Assembly (NCBI GenBank): GCA_022457065.1
Contig: JAJGBQ010000002.1
Location: 3,472,001 to 3,536,000 of the forward strand
Direction of reading: 5' to 3'
From: Curvularia sp. ZM96
Lineage: Eukaryota; Ascomycota; Dothideomycetes; Pleosporales; Pleosporaceae
DNA length: 64,000 nt
The notes under the pieces were generated by a model. The model saw only the letters and a program-made list of their open reading frames with translations, was not told where the DNA came from and ran no database searches. Made by a program: the position numbers and the translations under genes. Shown here in pieces: positions 22,372-33,983 of the stretch (position 1 is its first letter; the number at the start of each line of letters is the position of its first letter).

Positions 22372-23359
22372 TCAGCTGAGATATGCTTGCGCATCTACAC
22401 TTACAGTAATTCCAAACCACTTCAATGCCTCAGTCTCATTCGTGGGTACGACATGTCCTATGCCGTGTCCCCAAATTCCTTGCAAGCGATCTCCATACAT
22501 GTATCTGGTGAGCTTTGCGCCTGGGCTGTTGTTCTGAGTCTGAGTGGGGTTGCCCGAGTATCCGAAGATACCCGACCATTCCTTGATGGACTCGTTGAAG
22601 CTAGCAATGTTGAGAGTTGTGTCAACATCGCCATGGTAGACCTGCATCCTAGGATATTGACCCTTGTAGGATGGATACATAGCATGGACCTGAGCAGCCC
22701 ACTCCGCGGGTGTCTTGTGAAGTTGGCCGCCAGCGCACTGACTGTTCCAGCCTCGAACGGTGCCTGTGTAGAAGCAGCCGGCAGGCTCACCACTGAATTC
22801 TGCAGCTGCGGCAAATATGTCGGGGTAAACAGCCGCCATAACTTGCTGTTGCTGTTGTTAGAAACATTATGACGGGATGCAAAATTGTTCAACGTACAGT
22901 CATCATTGCACCCGAGGACTCGCCGGTGACGAATACCCTGCTTGTATCGCCATTGTACTTTTGCAGCGCATATCTGACCATGTTCGCTAAGCCCGTGCTG
23001 TCGCTGCCTCCATCATGTGTTAATGTCTGCTTTGATGAGACGTCCCAGCATGCGCCATCTGTAGGCGTTTGTCCGTAGATGAGCACGTAACCGTGTTGGT
23101 CGGCGAGCTGTCCGTACTTGGTAGTCCTGAAGAAGTTTCCAGCTGTCCATGCACATGCATGAAGAACTAGAACGACCGGAGGCTTTGCTTGTAACTTCTG
23201 AGGAACATATATGAACATCTTGATGCCAGAAGGGTTAGAGCCAAAGTTCTGGACCTGGGTCAGTGTCGCTCGCTTGACGAGTTGGTGATCTGCGCCAACA
23301 GCAGCGCTCTGCACGCCGCAAAGGGCCATGAAGCCCAAGAAAAGAGTAGAGAACTGCAT
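22372..23359 (-). CDS. Secreted CE1-type esterase (feruloyl/acetylxylan esterase, PHB-depolymerase-like)
   Basis: Two exons, 23359-22898 and 22845-22372 (52-base intron, donor GTACGT), encode 311 residues. The ATG at 23359 is chosen because a signal peptide follows at once (MQFSTLFLGFMALCGVQSAA); in-frame sequence upstream does not look coding. The alpha/beta-hydrolase nucleophile motif GESSG places the catalytic Ser near residue 148, just before the intron. The acid is probably Asp 227 or 229 in HGDVDTT and the base His 281 or 285 in WGHGIGH. The N-terminal PPVVLVLHACAWTAGNFF segment is the family's oxyanion-hole strand. CE1 enzymes remove acetyl or feruloyl groups from xylan during plant cell-wall breakdown. 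No cellulose-binding domain is present. Choosing between feruloyl and acetylxylan activity is not possible from sequence alone. Confidence 0.88.
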
Positions 23360-24041
23360 GTTTGAAGTAAGATATTTACAATAGAGAAGTCCCGTGTAAA
23401 CGCAAGACGCAGGTCTTCGCTCCATAATATAGTTTCCATGCCTGCATGAAGATTGCGCCAATTAGTTTTCCCCGCGTCGCGGTATCGATTTGAGCATTCA
23501 TCGGGACAACAAGATTTCTAAATTGTGGGGAAACAATTTATGTGATGTTAGGTTAATCTTTTTGTTTCAATTTTCACTCCAATCCGGTCATAAGCTCGGA
23601 GAAATGCGACGCGGCTTATTCCTCCAATTTGGTTACCGTCTCAAACTCCCACAAGGTCCCTGCCCAATCTGAATGTCGGACCAACCAGTATTATGGCTTT
23701 ACAGCACATGGTGACCCTGGCGCCCCGATTCAAGAAAAAGCTTGATTCGACTTATCAAACGGATGATAACCAGATCAATCGTAGCTACCCTACAATGGTT
23801 CTTTTACGATGCCCCAATTAACCGTGCTATAGATGGTCAGTGCATACAGCAGTTTAGCCAGTGCAGCCGATTTGGGTCGATCAGGTATACGATCTGACCA
23901 GCTATACGGTCTTTTCGAATACTATTCCTCAAGGCTGAGCTGGGATAACATCACGTGAGGGGCTTCGTGGCTGAGTCTCACACCTCCCCACGAAGCCCAA
24001 CTCGATGATCACTTCTCACCAGACATCGCGGAGTATCTGGA
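23360..24041. other. Divergent promoter region
   Basis: Lies between the minus-strand esterase and the plus-strand membrane protein, so it should contain both promoters. A GC-rich stretch with an inverted CCACGAAGCC/GGGGCTTCGTGG pair occurs at about 23957-24000. Confidence 0.45.
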
Positions 24042-25816
24042 ATGGCAACACAGACTCTCCCAAGAGGAGACTTCTCATACAGTCGCCTCATCACCCGCGG
24101 CTGGCACGACATTTTTACTCACAAACTGCAATGGTTCCGATGGACGTTAGGCCTCGCTGCAGGCTTTCACCTCGCACCCAACCTCGGTAAACTGTATTGG
24201 CATTACAACACACATCACACCGCATCTGTTCTTCCAGACTTCTTGGCCCTATCGCTTTCTGTTTGGGCAAGATTCTCTTGGATATTCCTCTTCAGAGATC
24301 CAGCGACGTTCTTGCAGCTCAAGCGGCCAGGGAGGGCATACAGATGGATGGTATGTGGGACCGTGGCACTGACCACGCTGCCAAACAGTATAGTACATAT
24401 CTGGGCGCTCAAAACGGCCCTCAGAAACGATACCATTATACTCTCGGGGATCGTAGCTGCGGTACTAGCCATTGTCTTGTTGGTTCCATTGGTAGGGTTT
24501 GTATGGTGGATGGCTTGGCGGTTCTTGCTAAGTCTTGATGAGAGCGATGAAGATTTTGAGCCCACAATCAAGAACAGCATGGCCGCATTTGGAGACACAA
24601 GACAAGATCCTGCTCCTACTATCGAGCCGTATACGAATAACGTCTCTATGCCCTTCACGCGCACGGTAGTCGGGACTGAATATCTTTCTCAAGTATACAC
24701 ACAACAGAGGCTTAGCGCGCGAGAGCGGCCTTCGGACCACAGCTCTATCGGAGGCGTTGAGATACCATGGACAGAGGAAGCACCCAATGAAGTGATTGGT
24801 GATTTGGAGCAACTATCGCATGCGCTGCCAAATACAACTTCAACCATAGATGTTACGGAACCACTTCGCTGTAAGACCATAGCTCGATTCGAGTACATGC
24901 CGCAGAATTACTATGGTCCACATTCCTGGTTATCGTATCCCTTGATGCCCCTGGCTTTATCCGTCTACGCTACTATGCTTCTGATTGGGCTTCCAATATG
25001 GATCAACGAGGATCACCAATACAAGCTTAGGGCTCCTTCACCGTAAGTGCTTGCTGATACGGGGGGAATAGCTAGCTGACCCTACCTAGAACAATTAAGA
25101 AGAGTCTCTACATGCCATTAGGATTGTACCTGCTTTCTCTCTATGCTTTGAAGCATCGTCTTCGTGCGTCCCTCTTTGATCGATTTCATCTACCGCCTCC
25201 CGAGCCTTGGAGAAAAATGCTCTCTATCCTTCCATCTTGGGTAGGAACTGGAGGAACCTTCAAAAACATGGATACAGGAGAAATTACTGTGTATGACCCA
25301 CGACGCCGTGCTTTCCCGTGGCGCGCTTACCGCCACCCAGCCCTCATTTGTGCTCGAGAATATCTTACAGCATACAATGCTAGCAAAGCCTCTTGCTCCA
25401 TGTTCTGGGGCCATTCCGGCCGCAGCGTGAAGACTGAGCTTCGTATCCGCCCCACCATACATCGAATTGGCTTTCTTTTCATTGCGATGTATGTTACTTG
25501 GCAAGGATTCTGGAATACAGTATTCTACAACGTGCCGAATGTATATGAAGAAATACTGAAACATCCTGGAAGTATCGAGGAAAACGACATTTTACGGATA
25601 ATAAGAATTGTACAAGTGTGGCAGGCCTTGATATTTTCAGGTCTTGGGTTTACTTTGTTAGCATTGGTGTTTGGAATAGCGTGTACGGCGAGTATGTTAG
25701 TATGTTTTTGTAAAGCTGTGTGGCGGTATGTACCACAAGAGGAGAAGGAAAGGATCATGAGGGAGGCACGGGAGCGAGAACAAATACGAAGAGAGGGACG
25801 GATTAGACTCGAGTAA
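24042..25816 (+). CDS. Multi-pass membrane protein of unknown function, 575 residues
   Basis: Exons 24042-25042 and 25090-25816 (47-base intron, GTAAGT to CCTAG). About eight hydrophobic segments are visible: three or four in the first 200 residues, one near residue 310, one just after the intron, and two near the C-terminus. A hydrophilic loop of about 110 residues (roughly 190-300), rich in Ser, Thr and acidic residues, lies in the middle. The C-terminus is a charged helix rich in Glu and Arg, probably cytosolic. There is no signal peptide or recognisable transporter motif. It resembles conserved fungal membrane proteins without assigned function. It converges with the HET gene, with only 65 bases between stop codons. 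Confidence 0.82.
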
Positions 25817-25881
25817 TAGGTGTGTACCTCAGATTTGACTTCAAAGGCCACAAATGAAGCTATTCAGTTACAAAATCCTAA

Positions 25882-28350
25882 TCATACGAGCTGTAAGTCG
25901 CGCTCTTCAGTCTCTTCAAACTCATCGATCAATTTCTTGTCCGCAATCCTGCCAGTACCAATTCGTCGAAACGATCTGGATCCTGCTTCTGTCTCTTCCA
26001 GAAACAACACATCCAATACTGGCACGGATGTCTTGATCCATAGTCCGTGGTGTAGATATCGTGTTGAAACATGTAAAGCGTATACCGCAATCCCAACATC
26101 GGCGCATGCTGTCGGATGTGGTTCAAGCTGTTCAAGAGAACCCCAGCCCGCAATGATCTCTGGCTGGAAAGCGGAGCATATGGCCCGCCAACTGCAGGAC
26201 TTGGGTACTGGAGAGTAGCTGGTGGATAGTGCAGCACTCTTCAAGTTTTCTTCCGTTTCAAGATACCCTCGAACATGGACTGTGTGCAGCTTCCCGCGAA
26301 CATGCAGACAAGAAAACATGTTGATTGGATCGAAGGTTGGTCGCTCAGTCATGGAACTGAATGGCCCCAGCGTACAGCCGTCAAAGACGGGATGATCGGG
26401 AACGCTATGCCTTTCCTGTTGCTTGAAACATATCCCCGTGACACTGAACGCACCCTTTGTGCCTCCGTGCCTTTTTGGCCAGCGAACCATAGTAAGGAGT
26501 GATGCCCAAGACCATGAAGGCACCTTTTCAAGTTTTTTGGTACCTGGCGCAGCCGTGTGATGTTCTTCCCACAGCAGACCACGATGGATATCACGAAGCC
26601 ACAACCCAGCCACGTAAACCTCGTTCTTCCACTTGTTTTGCATGCTTGGAAGATGCTCTGGATTTGCCAGGATCGGACCAACTTCCTTTGCTAGACCTGC
26701 TACAGCGAGGATGCGGTCCAGCTCGGGTTTTGTGAGATGTTGGCCAGAGTACACTTCCAGGACTGAGTACCAAAAGCTCAAGATATCGGTATTCGAAAAG
26801 TGAAATGAGGCTTTAAGCCGCAAATGTGCTTTCAAATCGTCGCCCACTCGAGCAAACGTAAGTTGAGAACCGTCGTATGATCGGGGGAGTTCTTGTTGAC
26901 ATTCGAAGAAAAGCCCATGAGGTGTGTACCAGAGCAATCGCTTACTTAGCAACCATTCTTGTAGGATCCAGCCTCGACGGAAGAGAATGCATGACCGGAC
27001 TTGATCCATATATTCGTCAACCAGAGGGAAACGACGTCGGAAACAATAAAAATAGCCGGCCATGCTATTCGTTTTATCGCGATATGGCAGGCGTACAAGA
27101 TTCGAAGACCATGGTACTACGTCTTTCGCGTAAGGTTGTAGCAGTCCACCAGTCATATCTTCTGCTGTTCCTGCAAGGGTAAAAACCGAGAACTGGTAGT
27201 ATTGCGCCATCTTCGGGGCTTCGCGTCGCCAGTCAGCAAGATCATCTCCTTGTTGTATGATGCAAATCGAATCTATCCAAATGTATTTGATTCCCAGACT
27301 CTCTGCAATAACGAAAGTGTCTTGGAAGAGTTGTGGTAGCTCTCCAAAGTCTTCGCCAAGTAAACGACCCTCAATATTTGAAGTAGTAGTGATACATCTA
27401 CCAGTAAATTCGTTCCAGCGATGGGTAAGCGTGATGTATGCACCTTGCAGCCCGTCTGTATAACGGAGATAGAGACGCTGTCGGTCACCTTCTCGTGCGA
27501 CTTCAATTACCCGAGTGGGAAGTGGAGACTTGTAAGGGTCGATATGAAGAGATCCAGACACTGTTTCATTGCATTTTGGATGGTAAGCACATGCTTGAAT
27601 CCATCTTCGGGCAGTCTCATAATGTGAAGTCGAGGATGGATCATTGCCGATATAGCGCCCGAGGACGTCCCCACTTAAAGCTGCCGGACTTGCTTGTAAC
27701 GGACGCATCAGCCTAGTGTTTCCTTGTTTCATATGGGCCAAGAGATTATACCTACCAGGATCTGCGGCAATGCATATCTCATGCTCTGACGGATTCCTCA
27801 TACCGCTGAAGCGGTCTCCTAGCTCAACGAAGAGGCGGTTGGCACGAAACCCCCGGGAAGGCGCATTCGATGGTTCCTCTTTGTAACTTTCGGACATTGT
27901 CATATGCACATATAAATCAGGGTTTAGTGTCGTCCTACCCACGAAGGCATTGCTATAGAAATAATCGGGCTTCTCGACGTCCTTGACGGCTTCCAGTAAT
28001 AACCCGCAAAACTGACACCCTTGATCTGCCGCTGCTTCAACGTTGCTCAAGAGGTAGCCTTTCCTCCTTCCGGAAGCTCGTACAAACGATTGAATGTCGA
28101 AGTTCTGGCATTGCTCGCACAAGGAATCTTCAGCCTCAGCCTGATTGCGAACAGCCCCGACTCGCAGCGGTTGTGGATCATCTTCCCAGTCGTCGCGGTA
28201 TGGTTCAACATCCCCGTTGATTGTGATTAATGAGATTAGACTTCTACTGCGGCGCAGCATGATGGACGCATACGTTGTTGATTGAGACGTGGAGGTACGA
28301 GGTGTATCCAGAGAGGTAGATGGGGAATATGCGAAATACGATGTGGCCAA
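25882..28350 (-). CDS. HET-domain (heterokaryon incompatibility) protein, 822 residues
   Basis: Uninterrupted single exon. The N-terminal region has paired cysteines (CEQCQNF near 78, GCQFCGLLLEAV near 111) typical of large HET proteins. The HET domain runs from about residue 304 to 480 with three hallmark motifs: YITLTHRWN, LGIKYIWIDSICIIQ, and RGWILQEWLLSKRLLWYT. The last ~340 residues are variable. HET proteins mediate non-self recognition and can trigger cell death after hyphal fusion; some act downstream of NLR-like receptors. Met31 is an alternative start. A pogo-type transposon lies 65 bases upstream of the first ATG, so the original promoter has been displaced. Confidence 0.88.
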   Translation of the reverse strand: MATSYFAYSPSTSLDTPRTSTSQSTTYASIMLRRSRSLISLITINGDVEPYRDDWEDDPQPLRVGAVRNQAEAEDSLCEQCQNFDIQSFVRASGRRKGYLLSNVEAAADQGCQFCGLLLEAVKDVEKPDYFYSNAFVGRTTLNPDLYVHMTMSESYKEEPSNAPSRGFRANRLFVELGDRFSGMRNPSEHEICIAADPGRYNLLAHMKQGNTRLMRPLQASPAALSGDVLGRYIGNDPSSTSHYETARRWIQACAYHPKCNETVSGSLHIDPYKSPLPTRVIEVAREGDRQRLYLRYTDGLQGAYITLTHRWNEFTGRCITTTSNIEGRLLGEDFGELPQLFQDTFVIAESLGIKYIWIDSICIIQQGDDLADWRREAPKMAQYYQFSVFTLAGTAEDMTGGLLQPYAKDVVPWSSNLVRLPYRDKTNSMAGYFYCFRRRFPLVDEYMDQVRSCILFRRGWILQEWLLSKRLLWYTPHGLFFECQQELPRSYDGSQLTFARVGDDLKAHLRLKASFHFSNTDILSFWYSVLEVYSGQHLTKPELDRILAVAGLAKEVGPILANPEHLPSMQNKWKNEVYVAGLWLRDIHRGLLWEEHHTAAPGTKKLEKVPSWSWASLLTMVRWPKRHGGTKGAFSVTGICFKQQERHSVPDHPVFDGCTLGPFSSMTERPTFDPINMFSCLHVRGKLHTVHVRGYLETEENLKSAALSTSYSPVPKSCSWRAICSAFQPEIIAGWGSLEQLEPHPTACADVGIAVYALHVSTRYLHHGLWIKTSVPVLDVLFLEETEAGSRSFRRIGTGRIADKKLIDEFEETEERDLQLV

Positions 28351-28415
28351 TCAGAGGACGTCTAGCTACCAAGTCCAGTGCTACGGAGGTAGTACCGAGG
28401 TATTTATTGTACCTA

Positions 28416-30253
28416 ACGTAGTTTACAAGCGAGCGCCGCGTACAAGCGAGCGCCGCACCCCACCAACTTTGCGCACCTTTTCAAGCGTATAGCTCCACCC
28501 TATTAGAATAAAATAGATATATATTAATATGAGAGATTAATTACTATCTACAGTATCTTTCTTACACGTACGCGAGTTATGGCCGGTCTCTTTGCACCTA
28601 CTACAGCGCGCTAGAGCCCGACGGCTGACACCTAATCGTTCTCCTTCCTGACGCTCTTTATGAGCAATCTGCTTATTAGCCTCACGTTAAGCGATAATAT
28701 TCTTGCTAGCTCCCTTTGTAAGCACTTCTTACTTCTATATCCGCTTTCTTTTACGCTCTCTACGCTTTGACGCTGCCTTATTAGCTCTCTTAAGGCTGGC
28801 GATCCGCTCACGCATTAGCTTAGCTAAGAGTATTATTATCTCTGCCCCCTTCTTAAGCTAGTTAATTACTGCAATAATTGACGCTAGTAATAAGCTTTTA
28901 TGCTGTCGAACGCGATTGCTTATTAGCGTTAATTGAGCCTTAAGCTCTCGTACGTTGCCTGGCGTATAGGCTTGCTAGAGAGCTTCTGCGAGAGCAGCTA
29001 GAGGACTAGGCGTACGTAGCTGTACATTAAGCTTTGAAAGAATAGCGTCTAGCTAGAGGGGAATAAGGCCTGCGCCTTGGAAAGCTAAGTAGATATTGGC
29101 TAGTGTGAAAGATCGATTAAACGCTGCCTTAAACGCTGGCAGAAACTCGAGCTTAGTGATATAGTTAATTTAATGGCGTATTAGGTTCTCTACCTCATAG
29201 CTATACGCGCGCTTTAATAGCGAGAAGCAGCTAACGTCGAGAGGCTAGAGTAGGTGAGATAAGTAAGGCGGCATACAGAGCGTGTAAATGTTGTTCTCCT
29301 TGCAGAGCTCTTGGAACTTAAGTGACTGGTAGCTCTTATGGCCGTTAAGAATAAGTAGCTGGCGTGCCCTAATAACCTTGCTATCTATATGCTTAATAAA
29401 GTGCTTAAGCTACTTAACTCCTAGCTTATTAGTCGTCTAGCCGTTTTCGCTAACTGCGATCGCCTAGTCGCGTGGGACATCTACCTTCTCGTACTAGGCA
29501 GATAGATAATACTTACTAGTAAAGATTAGAAACGGTAGGATAGACTAGCTGGCTGCATTAATCGCTGCGATTAGCGTCACCCACTCGCGGCCACCTGGCT
29601 GGATAGCTTTTAGCTAGCCTCTTCTCTCTAACGCTATAACGACAAGCTAAGTAGTAATCTTGCCTATTAAAAAGCCAGCTTTGTTAAAGTTGTAGACGTC
29701 CTCGTCACAGATGCTGTACTTAGCCTTTGTCTACTCTATAAGCTCAAACTAGCTCTTAATTAAGACTAGATCTTTACATAGGGCTCTCTACCTATCGTAT
29801 GCTCGATTAAAACGCGTCGTAAGACTGTCTATACGCTTGACAAAGTTGCGCGGCTAGTGGACGCCGATCTGGCCAGCGCCGCGCGTAGCTAGCAGCTTAT
29901 CAGCCATATCGCGCACAGCTGCGAAGGTAGACGAAAATCCACGTAGATCTAGATTAAGTATATAATTGACTATCACCTCCTCTTCTAGCTTAGTAAGCTT
30001 CTTTGAGTTGGGCTGGCAATTGCGTCGTGCAGGCTTACTAACGCGTTGGCGGCGGATCGTTTGTTTAGACACGTTGTAGATAGCAGCAGCGCTACGATTA
30101 CTCTGTATTTGACTAGATTTAATAGAGGAGATAGCAAGCTAAATATCTGATTTATTTAAGACTAACTAGCTAGCGCTATGTTGAGCTATTGTATATTAAG
30201 ATGAAAGAGGTGCGCAAAGTTGGTGGGGTGCGGCGCTCGCTTGTAAACTACGT
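28416..30253 (-). mobile_element. DNA transposon copy D (pogo/Fot1-type, second family), RIP-degraded
   Basis: 1838 bp flanked by TA (28414-28415 and 30254-30255). The left end reads ACGTAGTTTACAAGCGAGCG and holds two tandem TACAAGCGAGCGCCGC boxes; the right end holds one. Both are followed inwards by ACCCCACCAACTTTGCGCACC. The interior encodes a minus-strand transposase broken by RIP-type stops. Ends and coding region differ from A-C, but the plan is the same. Confidence 0.85.
28537..30190 (-). pseudogene. Pogo/Fot1-like transposase of copy D, broken, with C-terminal zinc knuckle
   Basis: The upstream boundary is approximate. Near 30110-30050 a psq-like helix-turn-helix is legible (AAAIYNVSKQTIRRQR), followed by a CENP-B-type segment (LTKLEEEVIVNYILNLDLRG) in the longest open piece (30072-29854). 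Later parts are cut by many TAG/TAA codons. The C-terminus reads C-S-R-C then H then C in exact CCHC spacing (28605-28564) and ends with TAA at 28539-28537. The knuckle frame is intact in spite of RIP upstream. Confidence 0.65.
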
Positions 30254-32895
30254 TACCCAGAATTATCCAAACAACCAATGCAGCCCGGAGATGTTTGCAT
30301 TGAGGGATCTTCCGCTGCGCAACATTTTACCCACATTAAATGTCCGGCGAAGATTGTTCGTTGTTACCAACCTTCTAACGTTGAGTCTCATGGTGTCGGT
30401 ATTCATTATCGAGGCTTCTCCTAGCATTTTGATCGTCAAGTGGAGGCGAAAACAGATTCCATGAACGCGTTGGTAAGGCATCGACAAGCAAGCAGGTACC
30501 GGAGACGCAACATGCATATATGTAACTTGCATCCAACCCATCCATGGGCTCTCAAGCTTTCTTTGAACCCCTTGTTTTTGTGCTCGTCTTTTGCAAAACA
30601 TCCATAAGCGTTCGTCCGGACTTGCAGCTTCCAAACTATGAGGCAAATTTGAAGATCGTAGATAGACTATTCGAGTAATCGTTGCATCTTTGATCGTGAT
30701 ATGAACATCAATGGTTGCTCAAGTTGGCTTTGTCTCTCCCAGTTCAGCTTCGTGGCTTTTCTGGAGCAGCCAAGCACTCGACACGGTGTCTTCCCACATT
30801 ATACATCATGGCGATCGTGAGGAACTCGCCGCACCAACCGATGTGGCATTTTCTACATTAACTCATCGGAAGAAACATCATTGTCGTTTCATGTCGTGTT
30901 CTGTCGGTATAGTTGACATCGATCATCTCGCAGTTTACTTTCATCGTTCCGTTTTTAGACTACAGGGACAAGTACGTACCGAGGAAACCTTCGTATTTTA
31001 ATATTGACTTAGGTAAAACCAGGGCCTACTACCCGCTAAAATAAGGTGCTATCTTTGAGTATGTTAGATATTGAGCTGGTACAGTCCATTCCCACTCCGA
31101 TAGCAATTCCTGGTAAACGATCGCTTCAGACTATCCAAGATTCGCGAGACGACACCAGCGTGTCAAGGGCTGTTCGCCAAGTGACTGATGCTGGATTGAG
31201 ATATTTAGGGTTTTCACCTTTCAGTTCTTCGTAGATCAGAAGCAGTCTTCCAAACCTCATTAGGGTAGCTGCTGTGCCAGGCTTTGCAAACAGTCGCATC
31301 ACTGATTAGTGAGCGAGCAGCTATTAGCACTGAACAAATGCTCAGGCCGAAAATCAAGGATGATGATTTGTTGTATTGCCTGGTAAAAGCATCTCTTTTC
31401 GACCAAATGTCTGGGTTTATAGAGAAGACTGTTCTTATGTGCACTATTCCTTTCGCTTCATATAGAATACTCAGTCTAGGTCTCTGAAGAACAGCACCGT
31501 ACTAAAGATTCACAAAAGAGACGTTTCGTGTAAGACAGTTTTTGCTTAGTGAACTCATCTCTAGAATGATGTTCTGAATTAATTTTGAAATGTGGTTATC
31601 AAGTTGGTGTCGCCGCCGCTCGTCAAACCATGAGATATACAGCTCACTCAAATCAGGGATGTAAAGCCTTACGTAACATATCCTGCGCTACGCCTCAGAG
31701 CATTTAGAATTGGATATTGGGTTGTGCTAGCTGTGCCACTCATAGGATAAAACACGCAGCACAAGAAGCAACAGAAGGTAAGGATTGGATGTCCAACTCA
31801 GGCGCTACCTCGGACTGACACTGCAAATAGTTCGGTAGGACAGGTCAGCGCACGCCTTTGATTGGCTGCCGCGTACGAAACCCCTTTTTCTGCCGCAGTA
31901 CCATAACGCAGTCGGAAAATGGTTAATTACTTTAACGACTGTGACGCGGCACTCAGGCCCGCTTTTCGAGTTCAATGTTTCTAGCTTGGCCGCGCGTCAT
32001 ATGCAACTTGTTTTATACGCCGAGGCTGGGCCCAGTTCCCAAGATTCTTGCGCACTGATGCTTCTATTTCGGATGACGAAGCCTCCGAGCTTAGTCAAGC
32101 GGCATACTACCATGGTACGTACTAGGAATAGTTCGAAGTTCTTGTGTCTACCAAACCTGTGGATCACTTAATAGGATGTATTGCTTAGCTGTCAAGTGCC
32201 ACCCGAATCATCGGTATCGTGTGGCTCCTCGATGTTGTACTTCGTATTTCCTTTTCAAACCTGGTTACTCTGTGACGCTCTCAGTGCTAATTGAACAATG
32301 TGAGCACCAAGCGTCGTCTTCTTGTGTTGTGATACTGAAGCAAGCTTCCAAAGTCCCTGTAAAAGCCATGGCTAGTAGTAAGCTCTATCATTTAAGTCAG
32401 ACTATCGCATAGCTTCTGACGGTGGTGATAGAACCGAGGTTTCACTTCACTCGGCCCTTCTCCGCAAACGTAACCGTGCCTTCTGTTCTATGTACTGTAC
32501 TGTCGTTCACGCTAGTCTTGCAGACTTGGTGGCCGGCCCAATCACAACCAGATCTCACATGTCCGGGGCCAACTTATTGAATTGATCCAGACCGCTGTAC
32601 CCTAGGGGTGACACCGCCACACAATATACGCGTTGGGTTGCCCAGCCCCAATGGAGGCATTTCACCGCCACTATTAAAGATACGCGCCTACCTGTAGATT
32701 GGTTTCACTTGATTTAATCCCTCATTATTTGTCCCATCAGTTTCGTTTTCTATGAAGTATTCCACACTCTTCACTCACACCCAATTCAGCCACATATGAG
32801 AAGGCCGCTTCTATGACACATAGCACACATCGCGCGTGCGGCGGATCTTCTATACTACCATACACCCTTCATCGCTATTACGCCACCTGTTTAAA
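30254..32895. other. 2.6 kb without a supported gene
   Basis: Frames of 60-127 codons occur on both strands (largest 30646-30263, minus), but none shows a signal peptide, domain, credible splice chain or family resemblance. Composition is ordinary rather than RIP-like. The last ~500 bases should be the promoter and leader of the TLC-like gene. Confidence 0.5.
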
Positions 32896-33983
32896 ATGAA
32901 CTCGACAGTTAAACACATCCTTCCTGAACACCATCATGGCCGTAATCGTGGCCCGCGCGTAACCCAAGTCGTCAACGAAGAGATCTCCAAACTCGCACCT
33001 TATGCAGGACTAATTCTTACAATCACTTTGGTTGTATTTTTTCTCGTACGGTACTACGTCTTTGAGAAATTCCTGCTGCGCAAGATATACAAATCCACTT
33101 TCACGAATCTCGATGAAGTCAAGCGACGAGGTTTCATTAACCACCACATTGCCGCTACTGCCAAGATCATCATGCTTCTCGTTGCTGGGTACCCTTTTCT
33201 CGCCGTGGTGTTTGGGAGAGCTACAGTGCAGAGTCCATTTGGAAGTTCAAACGTAGTGAAGATGGGTGACAGTATATTGTACCCCTCTTTGGTGCCCACA
33301 GAACCATTGGGAGTTGATAGCTAACTGTCTTGTAGTTCTCCTTGTCATAAACCAATTATTTGTCGCGATGTATATCTTTGAGCTCATATTCCGGGCCACG
33401 CTTTCACCTGTTGCTGTTGCTCATCACATTGGGGCTGTCGTAATTGCTGCGACAGCAGTTGCCATCAGTCTTAACTGGCAGCACCAACAAGATGCCACTA
33501 TTGAATTTCTGCTATGTTACGTATGGGGTAAGTCTAACCAACTCGATGCTGCTCAATCCCGCCTGACAGAATCTACTAGGAATGTTTGATGTGATCGCCG
33601 AGTTCTGGCCTCACGTGGCCATCATCCTGTATCGCATGTACCCCACAGATCACGACTACCTTAGAAAGGTCTTCCTTGCCGCTGGTATTATCACCTGCAG
33701 TGGCACTGTCATCGAAACCATTGTTGTGTTCTGGCTTTGGGGTTCGCTGTGGCATCGGTGGACCCTACCTTTCAAGATTGTCACACCAATATTGCACGTC
33801 ATATTTAGTGCTGCTCAGCTTTGGGGAGTATGGAACTTCTACAAGATGTGGCTGCGACAGAAGCTATTACTGCGGAACAAGGAAAAGAACGATGTAGAGA
33901 AGTCGACTTCGACTGCGTCAGAGCGAAGAGCTGAGGAATTGCACGTGCAAACACGGACAGAAATACCAAAACAGGATCAATAA
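32896..33983 (+). CDS. TLC-like multi-pass membrane protein, 328 residues
   Basis: Exons 32896-33271, 33321-33527 and 33580-33983 (introns of 49 and 52 bases; donors GTATAT and GTAAGT, acceptors GATAG and ACTAG). The ATG at 32896 is the first in frame. About seven membrane helices are visible. A short N-terminal tail is followed by a helix near 40-65, then a cytosolic stretch with KRRGFINHHIAATAK. The paired histidines in VAVAHHIG (exon 2), just before a helix, match the HH of TRAM/LAG1/CLN8 domains. The C-terminus is charged and polar. TLC proteins act in ceramide synthesis or ER lipid handling, but other fungal TLC-like proteins are uncharacterised, and the ceramide synthase Lag1 motif is not complete here. 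Confidence 0.72.

Noticed and set aside
30263..30646. 127-codon minus-strand gene disrupted by transposon D
   Set aside because: No recognisable domain and no continuation on the other side of D; the TA target and flanks show no joined reading frame.
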